DNA of 64,000 nt from UBA6522 sp965237785 (GTDB lineage Bacteria > Pseudomonadota > Gammaproteobacteria > Steroidobacterales > Rariloculaceae). The notes beneath the pieces are model-generated. The model made no database searches. It worked only from the letters and a program-made list of their open reading frames with translations, and was not told where the DNA came from. Position numbers and translations under genes: made by a program. Location of the stretch: positions 186,001 to 250,000 of the forward strand of contig OZ250159.1 in NCBI GenBank assembly GCA_965237785.1. Direction: 5' to 3'. Shown in pieces: positions 26,269-35,715 of this stretch (position 1 is the first letter of the stretch; each line of letters begins with the position of its first letter).

Positions 26269-27942
26269 TTAGGGATAAAGACTCGGCAAGCGGTCCCCGC
26301 GGTAGATGGACCAATTCGAATCGTCTTGCTGAAGGCGCATCTCCCAAACCTTTTCGGGCGGATCGGTATGCGTGACCTCCATGAGCCGGGCCCAACGCTG
26401 TGCCTGACCCGGCGGTACGTTCACGCCCTCGGCATTGGTTTCGGCGCCGCCGACGTTGATCATCACGGTGTCGGCTTGCGGATGCCAGTCCACGTCCCCC
26501 AGGTACCGGCCGTAATACACCTCGTGCTCCGGTCCGTACACCCAGGGCTGGCTCACTTCCATAGTCTCCTCGTTGACCGAATACTCCACGGCTCGGCTGT
26601 AGCTGTCCGCCAGGGGCATTTTCTCTTCAAAGGGGCTCGCGCGGGCCGTGCCGTTGTCGAACAGCAGATACGTGCCGCTCTCAGTGTGGCTGATGGCGTG
26701 ATGCTTGTACGACCATTCCACGTCACCCACGGGCGTGAGGAGCTTCTCGCTCCAGGGCTCGTTCCAGTTGTCGTGATTACCCAGAATCCATACCAACTCG
26801 CCCGTATCCATGCTGACCTTGATCACCGCATCCTGGTAGGGCACGGACATGAGGAAGGCGTTGTCCTCTTGTTCGTAGATCAGGGCATTGCCATGGGTCC
26901 AGTCGTAGACGATGCCTTCGACCACGCCGTCGTAGTGGTTCGCCCAAAAGTCCTCGCGCAGCGAGTTATAGCCGATGCGATTGATATCGAGGATATCGAA
27001 CAGGCTCCACTCGTTGATCACTTCGCCCTCGGGTGTGAATTCCACGACCAGGTCGGCTATGACGTTGGCGGGCGCTCTCGGCGCGTCGGGATCGGTCTCG
27101 CTCGTGTACCAATCGTCGATCACCCGGTGCTCGGTACTCAAGAGCAGGAAGTTGCCGTTGGGCAGTTCCACGAAATCGTGATGGAACGAGTCGGTTGCCA
27201 CCGGAATGCTGTCCGGCGCGGGGTCCTTGGCGGTGCCCGTGAAATGCCAACGGCGCTGAATGTTGCCGAGCATGTCGATCTCGAGCATGCCGTCGGTGCC
27301 TGGCCAGACCTCGTAGACCAGGTTGCCGTTGGCGAGCCTTCGCACATCGTGAACGCGATGATTCCCCGGCAGGTAATACCAGATGATTTCGCCCTGGTCG
27401 TCGACGACGATGGCCGGCGAGAAGTTTGCAGGCGTGGAATTGTTTTCCGTATCCCAGCGGCCGTTGACGTTGAAGATCGTGACGCCCGGCTCCGTCCGCT
27501 CCGGATCGTGGGCCGTGATCACGGGAGTCGGGAACGCGTCCGGCAGCGGCGGCGTGGTGAACGATTGGGCATCCGTTTCCGCACTCTGCCCGCCCTCGTC
27601 TTCCAGCGTAGCGGAAATGGAGTGAGTCCGACCGGCGCGTAATCCGAGCACGGGCACTTCATGGCTGGTTGCCATCGCCTCGTCGGGTGTGACGCTCCAA
27701 CTGCGCTCGCCATCGTCGATGTTGATCGTCAGGCGCGTGGGAACATCCGTGGCAACGCTCAAAATCGCCGCCAACGGCACGGTCGGATTTGGATTGCCCA
27801 TCAGGGTGACGCTTTCAACGGAGGGTCCGCTGGCTTCAGGCGCGGCCGTGCCCGCGTCATCGTCGGCGGGCGAACCGCAGCCGAAGAGCAGGAGCGTCGT
27901 CGCAAATAATGGTGCCGCAGACGCAGCAGATGAACGATTCAT
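26269..27942 (-). CDS. Arylsulfotransferase (ASST) family lipoprotein
   Basis: The start at 27942 (MNRSSAASAAPLFATTLLLFGCGSP) is preceded by GGGAGA and gives a lipobox LLLFGC, so a 557-residue lipoprotein is expected. The mature protein shows a predicted early immunoglobulin-like part (about 40-130), then the beta-propeller of arylsulfate sulfotransferases: VIVDDQGEIIWYYLPGNH, HDVRRLANGNLVYEVWPG, SFHHDFVELPNGNFLLLS and YKHHAISHTESGTYLLFDNG. The HHDF and HHAISH histidines are candidates for the sulfo-accepting site. ASST enzymes move sulfate between phenolic compounds in the periplasm; related proteins of unproven activity share the fold. Divergent from a broken sulfatase-type gene at 28236. 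Confidence 0.8.
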   Translation of the reverse strand: MNRSSAASAAPLFATTLLLFGCGSPADDDAGTAAPEASGPSVESVTLMGNPNPTVPLAAILSVATDVPTRLTINIDDGERSWSVTPDEAMATSHEVPVLGLRAGRTHSISATLEDEGGQSAETDAQSFTTPPLPDAFPTPVITAHDPERTEPGVTIFNVNGRWDTENNSTPANFSPAIVVDDQGEIIWYYLPGNHRVHDVRRLANGNLVYEVWPGTDGMLEIDMLGNIQRRWHFTGTAKDPAPDSIPVATDSFHHDFVELPNGNFLLLSTEHRVIDDWYTSETDPDAPRAPANVIADLVVEFTPEGEVINEWSLFDILDINRIGYNSLREDFWANHYDGVVEGIVYDWTHGNALIYEQEDNAFLMSVPYQDAVIKVSMDTGELVWILGNHDNWNEPWSEKLLTPVGDVEWSYKHHAISHTESGTYLLFDNGTARASPFEEKMPLADSYSRAVEYSVNEETMEVSQPWVYGPEHEVYYGRYLGDVDWHPQADTVMINVGGAETNAEGVNVPPGQAQRWARLMEVTHTDPPEKVWEMRLQQDDSNWSIYRGDRLPSLYP

Positions 27943-28235
27943 TGGTATTCTCCCTGGGGTTTCGATGAGCGTTGCAACCCTGCCTGACACTTGTTTCGGG
28001 TGTCTGACTCCCGGTTTCTCGCGGTCTACCCAGCCACGCGCCCGGACAACGCTCCAAACGCGCGTATGATACACGCTCCGCATGGGTTGACGGACCGGGT
28101 TTTCATCGATTGCGTCGACGGACATCGTGGAAACCGAGCGCGCGGAGCGGTTCAAGGATAGCTGGTTTGTGCGCTAGTCTGCGGTACGGGTGCGGTAGAA
28201 TCGGCCCGCCAGAAAAGGCCTTTACTCAGGAGCGA

Positions 28236-28597
28236 ATGAGAATGAGGAAGCCTTATAGCGTGCTAGCGCTCGCGTTGATCGGACATTCCGGCGCATCGGC
28301 TCAGCAGAGCGAAGCCACCTTGCGCTTGCTCGAACGAAACAACATGTTTGAACCGGCGATCATTGAGGTCGCCGAAAACGTCTATACGGCAATCGGTTAT
28401 CAAGTGACCGCCAACTCCATGATCGTCGGCGAAGACGGCGTGATCATTGTCGATCCCGGCCAGCGGATCCTGAGCCGAAATTGTTGATGGCGGACGCGCT
28501 CGCGGTAGTCGGTGAACGGACCTTCAATGCCCCCGCGCGGAATTACACGCTGTCTTCGGCCAATCGGTTTCGGCTTCAAGCTGAAGAGGGCCAGTGA
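28236..28597 (+). pseudogene. MBL-fold alkyl-sulfatase-like gene with the centre deleted
   Basis: CAGGAG precedes ATG 28236, followed by a signal peptide (LALIGHSGASAQ) and the N-terminus of a metallo-beta-lactamase-fold hydrolase (IIEVAENVYTAIGYQ, NSMIVGEDGVIIVDPG). It then runs out of frame at TGA 28485. Another frame supplies LLMADALAVVGERTFNAP, then NYTLSSANRF and TGA 28595, the C-terminal SCP2-like end of BDS1-type alkyl sulfatases. About 550 codons with the zinc site HxHxDH are missing. It is a remnant, or an assembly collapse. Confidence 0.72.
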
Positions 28598-28650
28598 CGT
28601 TGCGGTGTCGCACCGCGAGTACTTAGCCCACGGCCACTCAGGCCGCGGGG

Positions 28651-28893
28651 TCATTCAATTCGGTTGTGACTGCCGTCGCAGAGCGGTTGGTTGGCCGTGT
28701 GCTTGCAACCGCAGAAGTACACGACACTATTTCGGTTCGGCACATGTTTTACGGGGGAAAACTCCGTGCCGCTGTGGGAGCCATCGCAGAAGGGCTGATT
28801 CGCGCTTCTGCCGCAGCGGCACCAGAAATAGGCTTTCCCTTCGGCGACTTCGACCGCAAAGGGGCCCCTCTGTGCAACGATTGGTTCAGACAT
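28651..28893 (-). CDS. CDGSH iron-sulfur domain protein
   Basis: An 80-residue protein with two CDGSH-type zinc-finger-like motifs: CRCGRSANQPFCDGSH (about residues 25-40) and CGCKHTANQPLCDGSH (about 61-76). Each provides three Cys and one His for a 2Fe-2S cluster, as in the MitoNEET fold. Bacterial tandem CDGSH proteins are small redox or cluster-transfer factors. It is convergent with the broken sulfatase gene and follows the acyl-CoA dehydrogenase gene by 95 bases on the same strand. Confidence 0.92.
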   Translation of the reverse strand: MSEPIVAQRGPFAVEVAEGKAYFWCRCGRSANQPFCDGSHSGTEFSPVKHVPNRNSVVYFCGCKHTANQPLCDGSHNRIE

Positions 28894-28988
28894 CCTGGTT
28901 GTCCTCCTTGCTCCCCGTCGAGAGGCCGGATCGAATTATTCCGATAGTCAAGGAATCCGGCGTTGCCACGATTGTAGTTTAGTTCTTG

Positions 28989-30134
28989 TCAGAAGGCGCT
29001 CACGCCGGTGAGTTCCTTCCCGACGATCAATTGATGCACGGTCTCGGTACCTTCGTAGGTGATCACCGTCTCCAGGTTTAGCATGTGACGGATGGCACAG
29101 TATTCGGCGCTGATTCCGCTCCCACCCAGCATATCCCGGCTGTCCCGCGCGATCTCCAATGCCATGCGCACGTTGTTCCATTTAGCCACGGAGATCCGAG
29201 CCGGCCGCAGCGAGCCCTCATCCTTTAGCTGCCCGAGCCTGAGCGCGAGCAATTGGGCCGTCGTGATCCGGCGCGCCATCTCGGCGAGTCGCACCTGGAT
29301 CGACTGGGTATGGGACAAGGGACGATTGAAAAGTACGCGGGATTCGGTGTATTCGAGCATTTCCCTGAAGCATGCCTGGGCCGCCCCGATGACGCCCCAA
29401 CAGATCCCGTATCTCGCCTGGGTCAGGCAGCTCAGGGGATAGCGCATCCCGACCGCCGCCGGCAGCACGTTCTGTGCGGGCACGCGGACGTTGTCGAAGA
29501 AGAGCGCCGAGGTGATCGAGGCCCGCATCGAGAACTTTCGCTCAATATCGGTCACTTCGAATCCCGGCGTACTCGGCTCCACCAGGAATCCACGCACGCC
29601 ATCGTCGGTTTGCGTCCAGACGACGGCAACATCGGCGATGGAGCCGTTGGTGATCCACATCTTCGATCCGTTGAGGATCCAGTCGTCACCGTCCCGTTTC
29701 GCGTATGTTTTCATGTTGCCCGGGTCGGACCCGCCCTGGGATTCGGTCAGTCCGAAGCATCCCAGCGCCTCTCCACGGGCCATCGCCGGCAGCCAGCGAT
29801 CCTTCTGCTCGTCCGTGCCATATTGGTGGATCGGATACATCGTCAGTGAGCTTTGCACCGAAATGAAGCTGCGAAGCCCGCTGTCGCCCCGTTCCAGTTC
29901 CTGACAAATCAAGCCGTAGCAGATGTTGTTCAAGCCCGCGCAGCCGTAGCCTTCCAGGGTCGACCCAAACAGCCCGAGTTCGGCAAGTTCGGGGATCAGT
30001 TCGGCGGGGAAACGGTGTTCCTCGAAGCACTCCCTTATGATCGGCATGACTCTGTCCGCCACGAATCGGGCGACAGCGTCCCTGACCAGCACCTCGTCGT
30101 CGCTCAGTTGCGAGGTGACATCGAAGAGATCCAT
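28989..30134 (-). CDS. Acyl-CoA dehydrogenase, glutaryl-CoA dehydrogenase-like
   Basis: A 381-residue FAD enzyme from ATG 30134 (MDLFDVTSQLSDDE); a GTG at 30164 would add ten residues. Family motifs are CFGLTESQGGSDPG (FAD/substrate), WITNGSIADVAVVW and MLGGSGISAEYCAIRHMLNL, plus the catalytic-base region TYEGTETVHQLIVGKELTG. The signature order and the SLTMYPIHQYGTDEQ stretch resemble glutaryl-CoA dehydrogenase, which oxidises and decarboxylates glutaryl-CoA from lysine or tryptophan breakdown, but other short-chain acyl-CoA substrates are possible. It stands alone; no CoA transferase or ligase is adjacent. Confidence 0.88.
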   Translation of the reverse strand: MDLFDVTSQLSDDEVLVRDAVARFVADRVMPIIRECFEEHRFPAELIPELAELGLFGSTLEGYGCAGLNNICYGLICQELERGDSGLRSFISVQSSLTMYPIHQYGTDEQKDRWLPAMARGEALGCFGLTESQGGSDPGNMKTYAKRDGDDWILNGSKMWITNGSIADVAVVWTQTDDGVRGFLVEPSTPGFEVTDIERKFSMRASITSALFFDNVRVPAQNVLPAAVGMRYPLSCLTQARYGICWGVIGAAQACFREMLEYTESRVLFNRPLSHTQSIQVRLAEMARRITTAQLLALRLGQLKDEGSLRPARISVAKWNNVRMALEIARDSRDMLGGSGISAEYCAIRHMLNLETVITYEGTETVHQLIVGKELTGVSAF

Positions 30135-30164
30135 GGCATTCAACGCAGTCACTATGTTCTCCAC

Positions 30165-30443
30165 TAATGCAGGGTCACGACACGTCGGCGGAGCGGCGCA
30201 TCCGAATTCGCCCTCACAACAAAATCAGTGAGCGATGCGGGCCAGTTGAGCGGTACACTAGTTGCCAGCGCAGCTTTGATCGCAGTCGGGACGGGTCGAG
30301 CAAATGAGAACGAATTATACGGGCGCAGGGCGCAATAGGAACCGGCGAGGCTTCTGCGAATCCGGCGCACTCGCTTTCACCTGCCGGGATGGGGCGGCAA
30401 GCATACATTGGTCAACAAAGCGATACATGTGGACAATAGGCCA
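30165..30443. other. Intergenic spacer between acyl-CoA dehydrogenase and TAXI gene
   Basis: About 280 bases between divergent genes. It must contain both promoters, but no strong -35/-10 pair, hairpin or small gene could be recognised. A near-consensus ribosome binding site (AATAGG) lies just before the TAXI start. Confidence 0.5.
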
Positions 30444-31481
30444 ATGAGCACACAGCGAATCCGGACCAGCCCGCCGCGAGCCGGCTTGTTGCTACCTCTT
30501 GCCCTGGGACTGGCGTGGTCGCTGTCGCCGCACGACGCCGAGGCGCAACTGCGGCGTATCGCCATCGGCTCGAATCCGGCCGGAACCAATTACTACGTCG
30601 TCGCCAGCGGTATTGCCAAGTTGCTCCAGGATGAGATCGGCATACCCTCGACCGTTCGTCCGTTCTCCGGTTCTTCGGTTTACATGCCGATGCTGCAGCG
30701 GGGCGAAATTCCACTCGGCATCAATACGCAGATCGATAGTTTGTCCGCCTATACGGCGCTTGATCCGTACACGGCGCCGATGTCGAATCTACGGCTGATC
30801 AGCGCGTTGATGCCGCTTCGGGACAACCTGATGGTAAGGGGTGATTCCGGGATTGCCGCCATCGAAGATTTGCGTGACCGCCGGGTCGTGGTGGCCATCC
30901 GCTCAAACGTGGCGCTGGAGCGGTGGCACTGGGCCATCCTTGCGACCGGAGGTCTCGGTCCGGGCGACATCGACGTGGTCAGCGTCGCGAGCCTCCCCGA
31001 CGGCGTGCGCTTGCTCACGGAGGGGCGCGTCGATGCGGCGCCGATCGGTCTGGCGACGGCGCTGGCGCGCCAGGCCGAGGCGACAATCCCCGGCGGAATC
31101 CGCTTTCTCGCCATCGGTAGCGACGAGGCCAAACTGATGAACTCGGTGCCCGGGGCGCATATAGACGTCATGACCCCGGATACGGCTGCGGTGGGTATCG
31201 CTGAGCCCACTCGGCTCGGACGGTTCGCGACCTATCTCAACACCGGCGCCCACCTCGCCGACGAGGATGCGTATTTGATCGTCAAGACCCTTCACCAGCA
31301 ATGGGAATCGTTGCGGCGTGACTATGCCCTGCTGAGCACCGTTTCCGCCGACTCAATCGCCCCGTCCGATAGTCCCCACCCGTACCATGTCGGCGCGGCC
31401 CGGTATTTCCGCGAGGCGGGACTTTGGACCGACGCACACGAGCGCAACCAGTTGCGGGCACTCGGCGGCGCGGAGCGCTAG
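30444..31481 (+). CDS. TAXI-family TRAP transporter substrate-binding protein
   Basis: 345 residues from ATG 30444, with a signal peptide ending DAEAQ. The mature sequence begins IAIGSNPAGTNYYVVASGIAKLL, the hallmark of TAXI (TRAP-associated extracytoplasmic immunogenic) proteins. It continues with GIPSTVRPFSGSSVYMPML, LRLISALMPLRDNLMV, IEDLRDRRVVV and GGLGPGDIDVVSV. It captures the ligand in the periplasm and hands it to the fused permease encoded 54 bases downstream. TAXI ligands include dicarboxylates, glutamate and aromatic acids; this one is unknown. Confidence 0.9.
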   Translation: MSTQRIRTSPPRAGLLLPLALGLAWSLSPHDAEAQLRRIAIGSNPAGTNYYVVASGIAKLLQDEIGIPSTVRPFSGSSVYMPMLQRGEIPLGINTQIDSLSAYTALDPYTAPMSNLRLISALMPLRDNLMVRGDSGIAAIEDLRDRRVVVAIRSNVALERWHWAILATGGLGPGDIDVVSVASLPDGVRLLTEGRVDAAPIGLATALARQAEATIPGGIRFLAIGSDEAKLMNSVPGAHIDVMTPDTAAVGIAEPTRLGRFATYLNTGAHLADEDAYLIVKTLHQQWESLRRDYALLSTVSADSIAPSDSPHPYHVGAARYFREAGLWTDAHERNQLRALGGAER

Positions 31482-31535
31482 CCTGCCACTCGCATCGGGA
31501 ATCACCGCAACGCGGCCGCAATCGAGGGGTCTGAT

Positions 31536-33422
31536 TTGGGCGGGTTCGTGAAGCGGCTTGAGCAGGTCTATCTGGGGGCGGTTATCGTCCTCGGAGTCGC
31601 GTGGATCATCGACATTCCGCAGTACTTCGGCATTTCATTGATTTCCGCCGAATGGATGGGTCCGCTGCTGGCGCTGGGTATCGCGGCGGCGTATCTGCGG
31701 CATCCCTACGGCAAGCGGGCAGGTCCGGTTGAGGTATTGCTCGGGTTGGCCGGCATCTGCAGTTGGTGCTGGATGTCGTTGAACTACTCCGACTGGATCA
31801 TCGATATCTCCGGCTATACCCCGCAGAAATATGTTCCGGGGATCGTGGCGATCCTGCTGTTGATGGAGGCGCTGCGCAGAGCGGCCGGGTTATCCATCAC
31901 GATTCTCGTCTGGTGCCTGATCGCCTACGGGTTCTTCGGATTTCTCCTGCCGCAACCGTTTGAGGCCGAGCAACTGCAAGTGTCGCGGTTGGTCATGTAT
32001 CTGTACGCGGACACGAACGGTGTGCCCGGGCAGGTATTGACGGTTGTCGCGCGGCTGGTGCTGGCGTTTATCGTTCTCGGCAAGCTGATGGAGGTCAGCG
32101 GCGCGACGACATTTTTTACCAATCTGGCCATGGCGGCGATGGGGCATCAGCGCGGCGGAGCGGCCAAGGTGGCCGTGGTTGCCTCAAGCATCTTCGGATC
32201 CATCAACGGCACGTCGGTGGGCAACATCATGTCCACCGGTATCGTCACGATCCCGTTGATGAAACGATCCGGTTTCAAACCTCATTATGCCGCCGCAATA
32301 GAGGCCGTCGCTTCCAACGGCGGGCAGTTTGCGCCGCCGGTGATGGGCGCCACCGCGTTTCTGATCGCAGATTTCCTCCAGGTGAGTTACGCGAGCGTGG
32401 TCATCGCCGCCGCGGTTCCGGCGATTCTCTACTACGTTTGCCTGTTCTCCCAGGTCGATGCCATCGCGCTGCGATTCGGTCTGCACGGCCTCCCCAGGGA
32501 AGAACTCCCCAAGGCTCGCGAGGAATTGCGGCAAGGCTGGATATTCCTTGCACCGCTCGCGCTTCTTCTCTATCTGCTGTTCTGGCGAGGGTTCAACCCG
32601 GGCGTGGCGGCGCTCTGGTCAGTAGGCGCCCTGTTGCTGTTAACCGTGATACGCAAGCGACGGATGCTCAACAAGGCGGAGTGGTCGGACCTCATCGTCG
32701 GCGGCGGCGCCAACATGCTGCCATTGCTCATGATCGCCGGTGGCGCCGGGATCGTCATCGGCGTGATGAATATCACCGGACTCGGGTTCTCGCTGTCCCT
32801 GGTCCTTACCCAGATCGGAGAAAACGCCGGCCTGCTTGCCATGCTGCTGCTCACAGGTGGGATTTCCATCATTCTCGGCATGGGAATGCCCACCGCAGCC
32901 ATCTATGTGGTCCTCTCCGTCATTCTTGCTCCGGCCATCGTGGAGATGGGCGTGTCGCCAATAGCGGCGCACCTGTTTATCTTCTACTTCGGTCTGCTGT
33001 CCTTCCTGACACCGCCGGTGGCAATTGCCAGCGCGGTAGCCGCGGGACTGGCCGAGAGCAAGATCTGGCTCACTTCCTGGATCGGTGTGCAGCTCGGGGC
33101 CGTAGCGTATCTGTTGCCGTTTCTGTGGAGCTACAATGACGCGCTGCTGCTGCAGGGTTCCAATCTGGCCAACGTCTACGCCGTCGGCACCGCGCTTGTG
33201 GCTGCGCTGCTCACGGCCAAGGCACTGCAGACCGCCGTGCTCGGCACGTGGATCGCGATATCGAGCGGTCTGCTCGTCTTCGCCGGTGCGCTGGTCGTAG
33301 GCAGCAGTTCGATTTGGTTGGGAACGGAGGCGCCCGGGGTTCCTATCCTCGCCGTCGCCGGAATCGCGGTTTTCATCGGTTTTCGTCCTGCTCGGCGTCC
33401 TACTCACAAGGAAAATTCATAA
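31536..33422 (+). CDS. TRAP transporter fused permease (DctQM type) for the TAXI system
   Basis: A 628-residue integral membrane protein. The TTG at 31536 sits 8 bases after GAGG; a GTG at 31548 is the alternative. The N-terminal four-helix DctQ-like part (about residues 1-150) is fused to the DctM-like permease of about 12 helices. The latter contains GSINGTSVGNIMSTGIVTIPLMKRSGF, ASNGGQFAPPVMGATAFLIADFL and LGMGMPTAAIYVVLSVILAPA, all typical of TAXI-type fused permeases. It drives sodium-coupled uptake of the substrate bound by the preceding TAXI protein. It is the last gene of this two-gene operon. Confidence 0.92.
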   Translation: MGGFVKRLEQVYLGAVIVLGVAWIIDIPQYFGISLISAEWMGPLLALGIAAAYLRHPYGKRAGPVEVLLGLAGICSWCWMSLNYSDWIIDISGYTPQKYVPGIVAILLLMEALRRAAGLSITILVWCLIAYGFFGFLLPQPFEAEQLQVSRLVMYLYADTNGVPGQVLTVVARLVLAFIVLGKLMEVSGATTFFTNLAMAAMGHQRGGAAKVAVVASSIFGSINGTSVGNIMSTGIVTIPLMKRSGFKPHYAAAIEAVASNGGQFAPPVMGATAFLIADFLQVSYASVVIAAAVPAILYYVCLFSQVDAIALRFGLHGLPREELPKAREELRQGWIFLAPLALLLYLLFWRGFNPGVAALWSVGALLLLTVIRKRRMLNKAEWSDLIVGGGANMLPLLMIAGGAGIVIGVMNITGLGFSLSLVLTQIGENAGLLAMLLLTGGISIILGMGMPTAAIYVVLSVILAPAIVEMGVSPIAAHLFIFYFGLLSFLTPPVAIASAVAAGLAESKIWLTSWIGVQLGAVAYLLPFLWSYNDALLLQGSNLANVYAVGTALVAALLTAKALQTAVLGTWIAISSGLLVFAGALVVGSSSIWLGTEAPGVPILAVAGIAVFIGFRPARRPTHKENS

Positions 33423-33644
33423 CACATTGAAGTTATTAAATAAAATTCAATTTGTGGATCTCGGATCCTGTTCACTTCCAGTGATCCGCCATCATACTGG
33501 CCACACAAATTTTCAAAATCCAAGCGCACCGGAAGAGACGTCTGTCCGAATCTCGCTGACTTGGTGGATCAACAACTGAACACTGGAAGTCCTTCATGAC
33601 CGAGAATTTTCTCACTTGAAATGGTCCAGGTTTTGGGTGGCAGT
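33423..33644. other. AT-richer convergent spacer with a distant inverted repeat
   Basis: The 222 bases between the convergent permease and carotenoid oxygenase genes contain no recognisable gene. The composition is visibly more AT-rich than the surroundings. A perfect 10-base inverted pair, ACTTCCAGTG at 33474-33483 and CACTGGAAGT at 33581-33590, is separated by about 97 bases. It could mark a decayed insertion or be chance. Confidence 0.4.
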
Positions 33645-35165
33645 TTAGGATCCAGCTGCGGTCCTGAAGCAGCCGTGGAAACCGAGCGGTAATGGGTAGG
33701 GAAGCCACGCGGTTGCCAAGGGCCCGTCCGAGGGGCGCCGCGCATTGAAAACCCGCAATCCGCTCACTCCTCGCTCGTAGTCTAGAAAAGTGCCCAGCAA
33801 CCAGCCTTCATCCTCGTCACCGCCGGGTTTTGACGGCACGAAGAGATGCTCTTCAGGGATCTTGCCGGGTCCGAAGTCAAAGGACTCAACGTGGCCATTC
33901 ATTGTGTCCCGCTTGACCAGTGTGCGGAGATACCCGCTCTCTTCCTTTGGCAGGCCGAGGTGGTACACATAGCGGTTGCGCTGCCCAACCATGCTCGGTG
34001 AGACCTGCGGGAACTCGGCGGCGTCTTCGCTGACTTCCATCCGCGCGCGCCCATCCCGGTGCAGGCTCAGAAGCGCGTAACGTGGCGTCGAGAATGCATC
34101 GATTTCCCCGCGCATGACGGTGCGCAGGGAATCGGCCACCAAGCTTGCGTCCTGGGCCAGGCAGTGGTCGAAACGAATGGTTCCGTCCGTATCTTCCCAA
34201 CCGTTGCCATGATGAAAACCGAAGGCGGCGGGCAATTGATACCAGCGTCTATCATCGAAGTCATCCTTGCTCACTACAAGGACGCGCGATCCGAGTTCAG
34301 GACGCCAGACATGGCTTGAGAGAAAATCGGCGCCGCTATGCTTCTCGGAAACAAAGGGCGGAATCACGATCGCGAGTTGCTTTTCCGTGACTACAAAGTC
34401 ATGCACCATACCCAGGGGATCGACGGGAACAAGGCTTGCCTTGACCAGGCTGCCCGAAGGGGAAACCTGATATAGAACAAGCGTCGGCCGCGACCCGATC
34501 GAGTAACCGAACGCCCAAAGAGTTCCATCCGGGTCGAGTTTTGGATGCGCGGTAAAGGGAAAGCCTTCGAAGCCTTGACCCCATACCTTGAAGTCGCGCC
34601 ATGCAAGCGTTTCCTCGTCGAGCAAGCTCGCGGACCCGGCCTCCCAGAGGGCAAGCAATTCGCCGTGGTGCTCAAGCACGGAGATATTGGCGGAATTGAT
34701 ATCGTCAGGCTTTCGCACTCCCAGCCCATCGGCGAGGTGGGTTCCAAAGCCAGTAAAGAGGCGCCTGCCAGCCTCGTCTTCCCGACTGAGCTTGGGCGTG
34801 GCGATCACGCGCGCCCGGTGCGACACGGCTCCGGCGACGATGCGGAATTCCTGGATCATGCCATCGCCATCGAACCAGTGACGGTAGCGCAGACCATGCC
34901 GGTCATGAACAGCCGGACCGTTTCTCCACAGGGTACCGCCGAGCGCCGCCGGCCACTCGCCCTCGATGTTCAGCGGGCCGGATTCGACTCGATCAAAGGC
35001 TGGTGTTGACCAGCCCAGCAACCTGGGATCTTCCTCAAGCGCCTTGGCGAAAGCGTCACCCCAGTCGTCAGCTTCCGAACCAGAAGCCAGGGACCAGCTC
35101 GGCAGCATGCTGGAAACACCCAGTAGCGCTCCTGCCTTTTTTACAATGCTTCGTCGATCCATCAT
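33645..35165 (-). CDS. Carotenoid cleavage oxygenase family protein, exported
   Basis: A 506-residue protein with a twin-arginine-like leader (MMDRRSIVKKAGALLGV). It is an RPE65/CCD-type seven-bladed propeller with all four iron-binding histidines visible in context: FTAHPKLD (His207), MVHDFVV (His255), GFHHGNGW (His318 or 319) and LGFHGCF (about His497). Such enzymes use Fe(II) and O2 to cut carotenoids, apocarotenoids or stilbenes. It follows the DUF2141 gene by 24 bases on the same strand, an association often seen near carotenoid genes. No carotenoid biosynthetic genes lie in the window. Export through Tat would be unusual and suggests a periplasmic substrate. Confidence 0.88.
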   Translation of the reverse strand: MMDRRSIVKKAGALLGVSSMLPSWSLASGSEADDWGDAFAKALEEDPRLLGWSTPAFDRVESGPLNIEGEWPAALGGTLWRNGPAVHDRHGLRYRHWFDGDGMIQEFRIVAGAVSHRARVIATPKLSREDEAGRRLFTGFGTHLADGLGVRKPDDINSANISVLEHHGELLALWEAGSASLLDEETLAWRDFKVWGQGFEGFPFTAHPKLDPDGTLWAFGYSIGSRPTLVLYQVSPSGSLVKASLVPVDPLGMVHDFVVTEKQLAIVIPPFVSEKHSGADFLSSHVWRPELGSRVLVVSKDDFDDRRWYQLPAAFGFHHGNGWEDTDGTIRFDHCLAQDASLVADSLRTVMRGEIDAFSTPRYALLSLHRDGRARMEVSEDAAEFPQVSPSMVGQRNRYVYHLGLPKEESGYLRTLVKRDTMNGHVESFDFGPGKIPEEHLFVPSKPGGDEDEGWLLGTFLDYERGVSGLRVFNARRPSDGPLATAWLPYPLPLGFHGCFRTAAGS

Positions 35166-35189
35166 TTCGATACACTCCAGGTGATTAGG

Positions 35190-35624
35190 TCAATACATCA
35201 TTTCGGCGGAGACAGTCGCGAAATCTCCCCCAATGGTTACCGCCGCATCTTTAAAGGTCGGAGGTCCCAGGAAACCCATGGCATCGTTCCCGAATGCATA
35301 ACCCTCGGTGGGGATGCCCAAGACATTGCGGTCAAGTTCACCGCTGCTATTCTCATCATGGAATGCCGAGATCGCATAGTCACCGTCCGGCAGGTCCTTG
35401 AGCACCACCGTGACGGTTCCTTCGCGCGCGGCGAGGTTGAAGCTGGCGACGGTGCCGCTTGCGTCAGGAAACTTGATATCGGGAGACTTTTGATGAACCG
35501 CCACATAGGCGCGACCCTCATCGGAACGAATACCCTTGATTTCGACCACCAGATCACCCGCATGGAGCGGTGTCGCCAATGGCAGGAATATGTACGGAAT
35601 CAAGCAGGTCGTCTTGAGTTTCAT
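35190..35624 (-). CDS. DUF2141 domain exported protein
   Basis: The start at 35624 (MKLKTTCLIPYIFLPLATPLHA) gives a signal peptide and 144 residues in total. The mature beta-sandwich shows the DUF2141 pattern LVVEIKGIRSDEGRAYVAVH, VVLKDLPDGDYAISAFHDEN and GELDRNVLGIPTEGYAFGND. These proteins are secreted, often next to carotenoid or DUF2141-linked redox genes, and have no proven role. It is the first gene of a two-gene minus-strand operon with the carotenoid oxygenase, and is divergent from the LytTR gene. Confidence 0.85.
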   Translation of the reverse strand: MKLKTTCLIPYIFLPLATPLHAGDLVVEIKGIRSDEGRAYVAVHQKSPDIKFPDASGTVASFNLAAREGTVTVVLKDLPDGDYAISAFHDENSSGELDRNVLGIPTEGYAFGNDAMGFLGPPTFKDAAVTIGGDFATVSAEMMY

Positions 35625-35715
35625 GTCCGCTCTTCCACGTGGTAGCGTGGGCAACCGGGCAATACGCCCGCGTTCCAGTGTTAGGAACTCCGCGAATGAT
35701 CACAAGAGGAAATTC

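Noticed and set aside
26092..27642. Long plus-strand frame opposite the arylsulfotransferase
   Set aside because: It is the shadow of the clear ASST coding strand, with no motif, signal or ribosome site.
33472..33708. Minus-strand frame in the convergent spacer
   Set aside because: Overlaps the carotenoid oxygenase end in another frame and matches nothing known.
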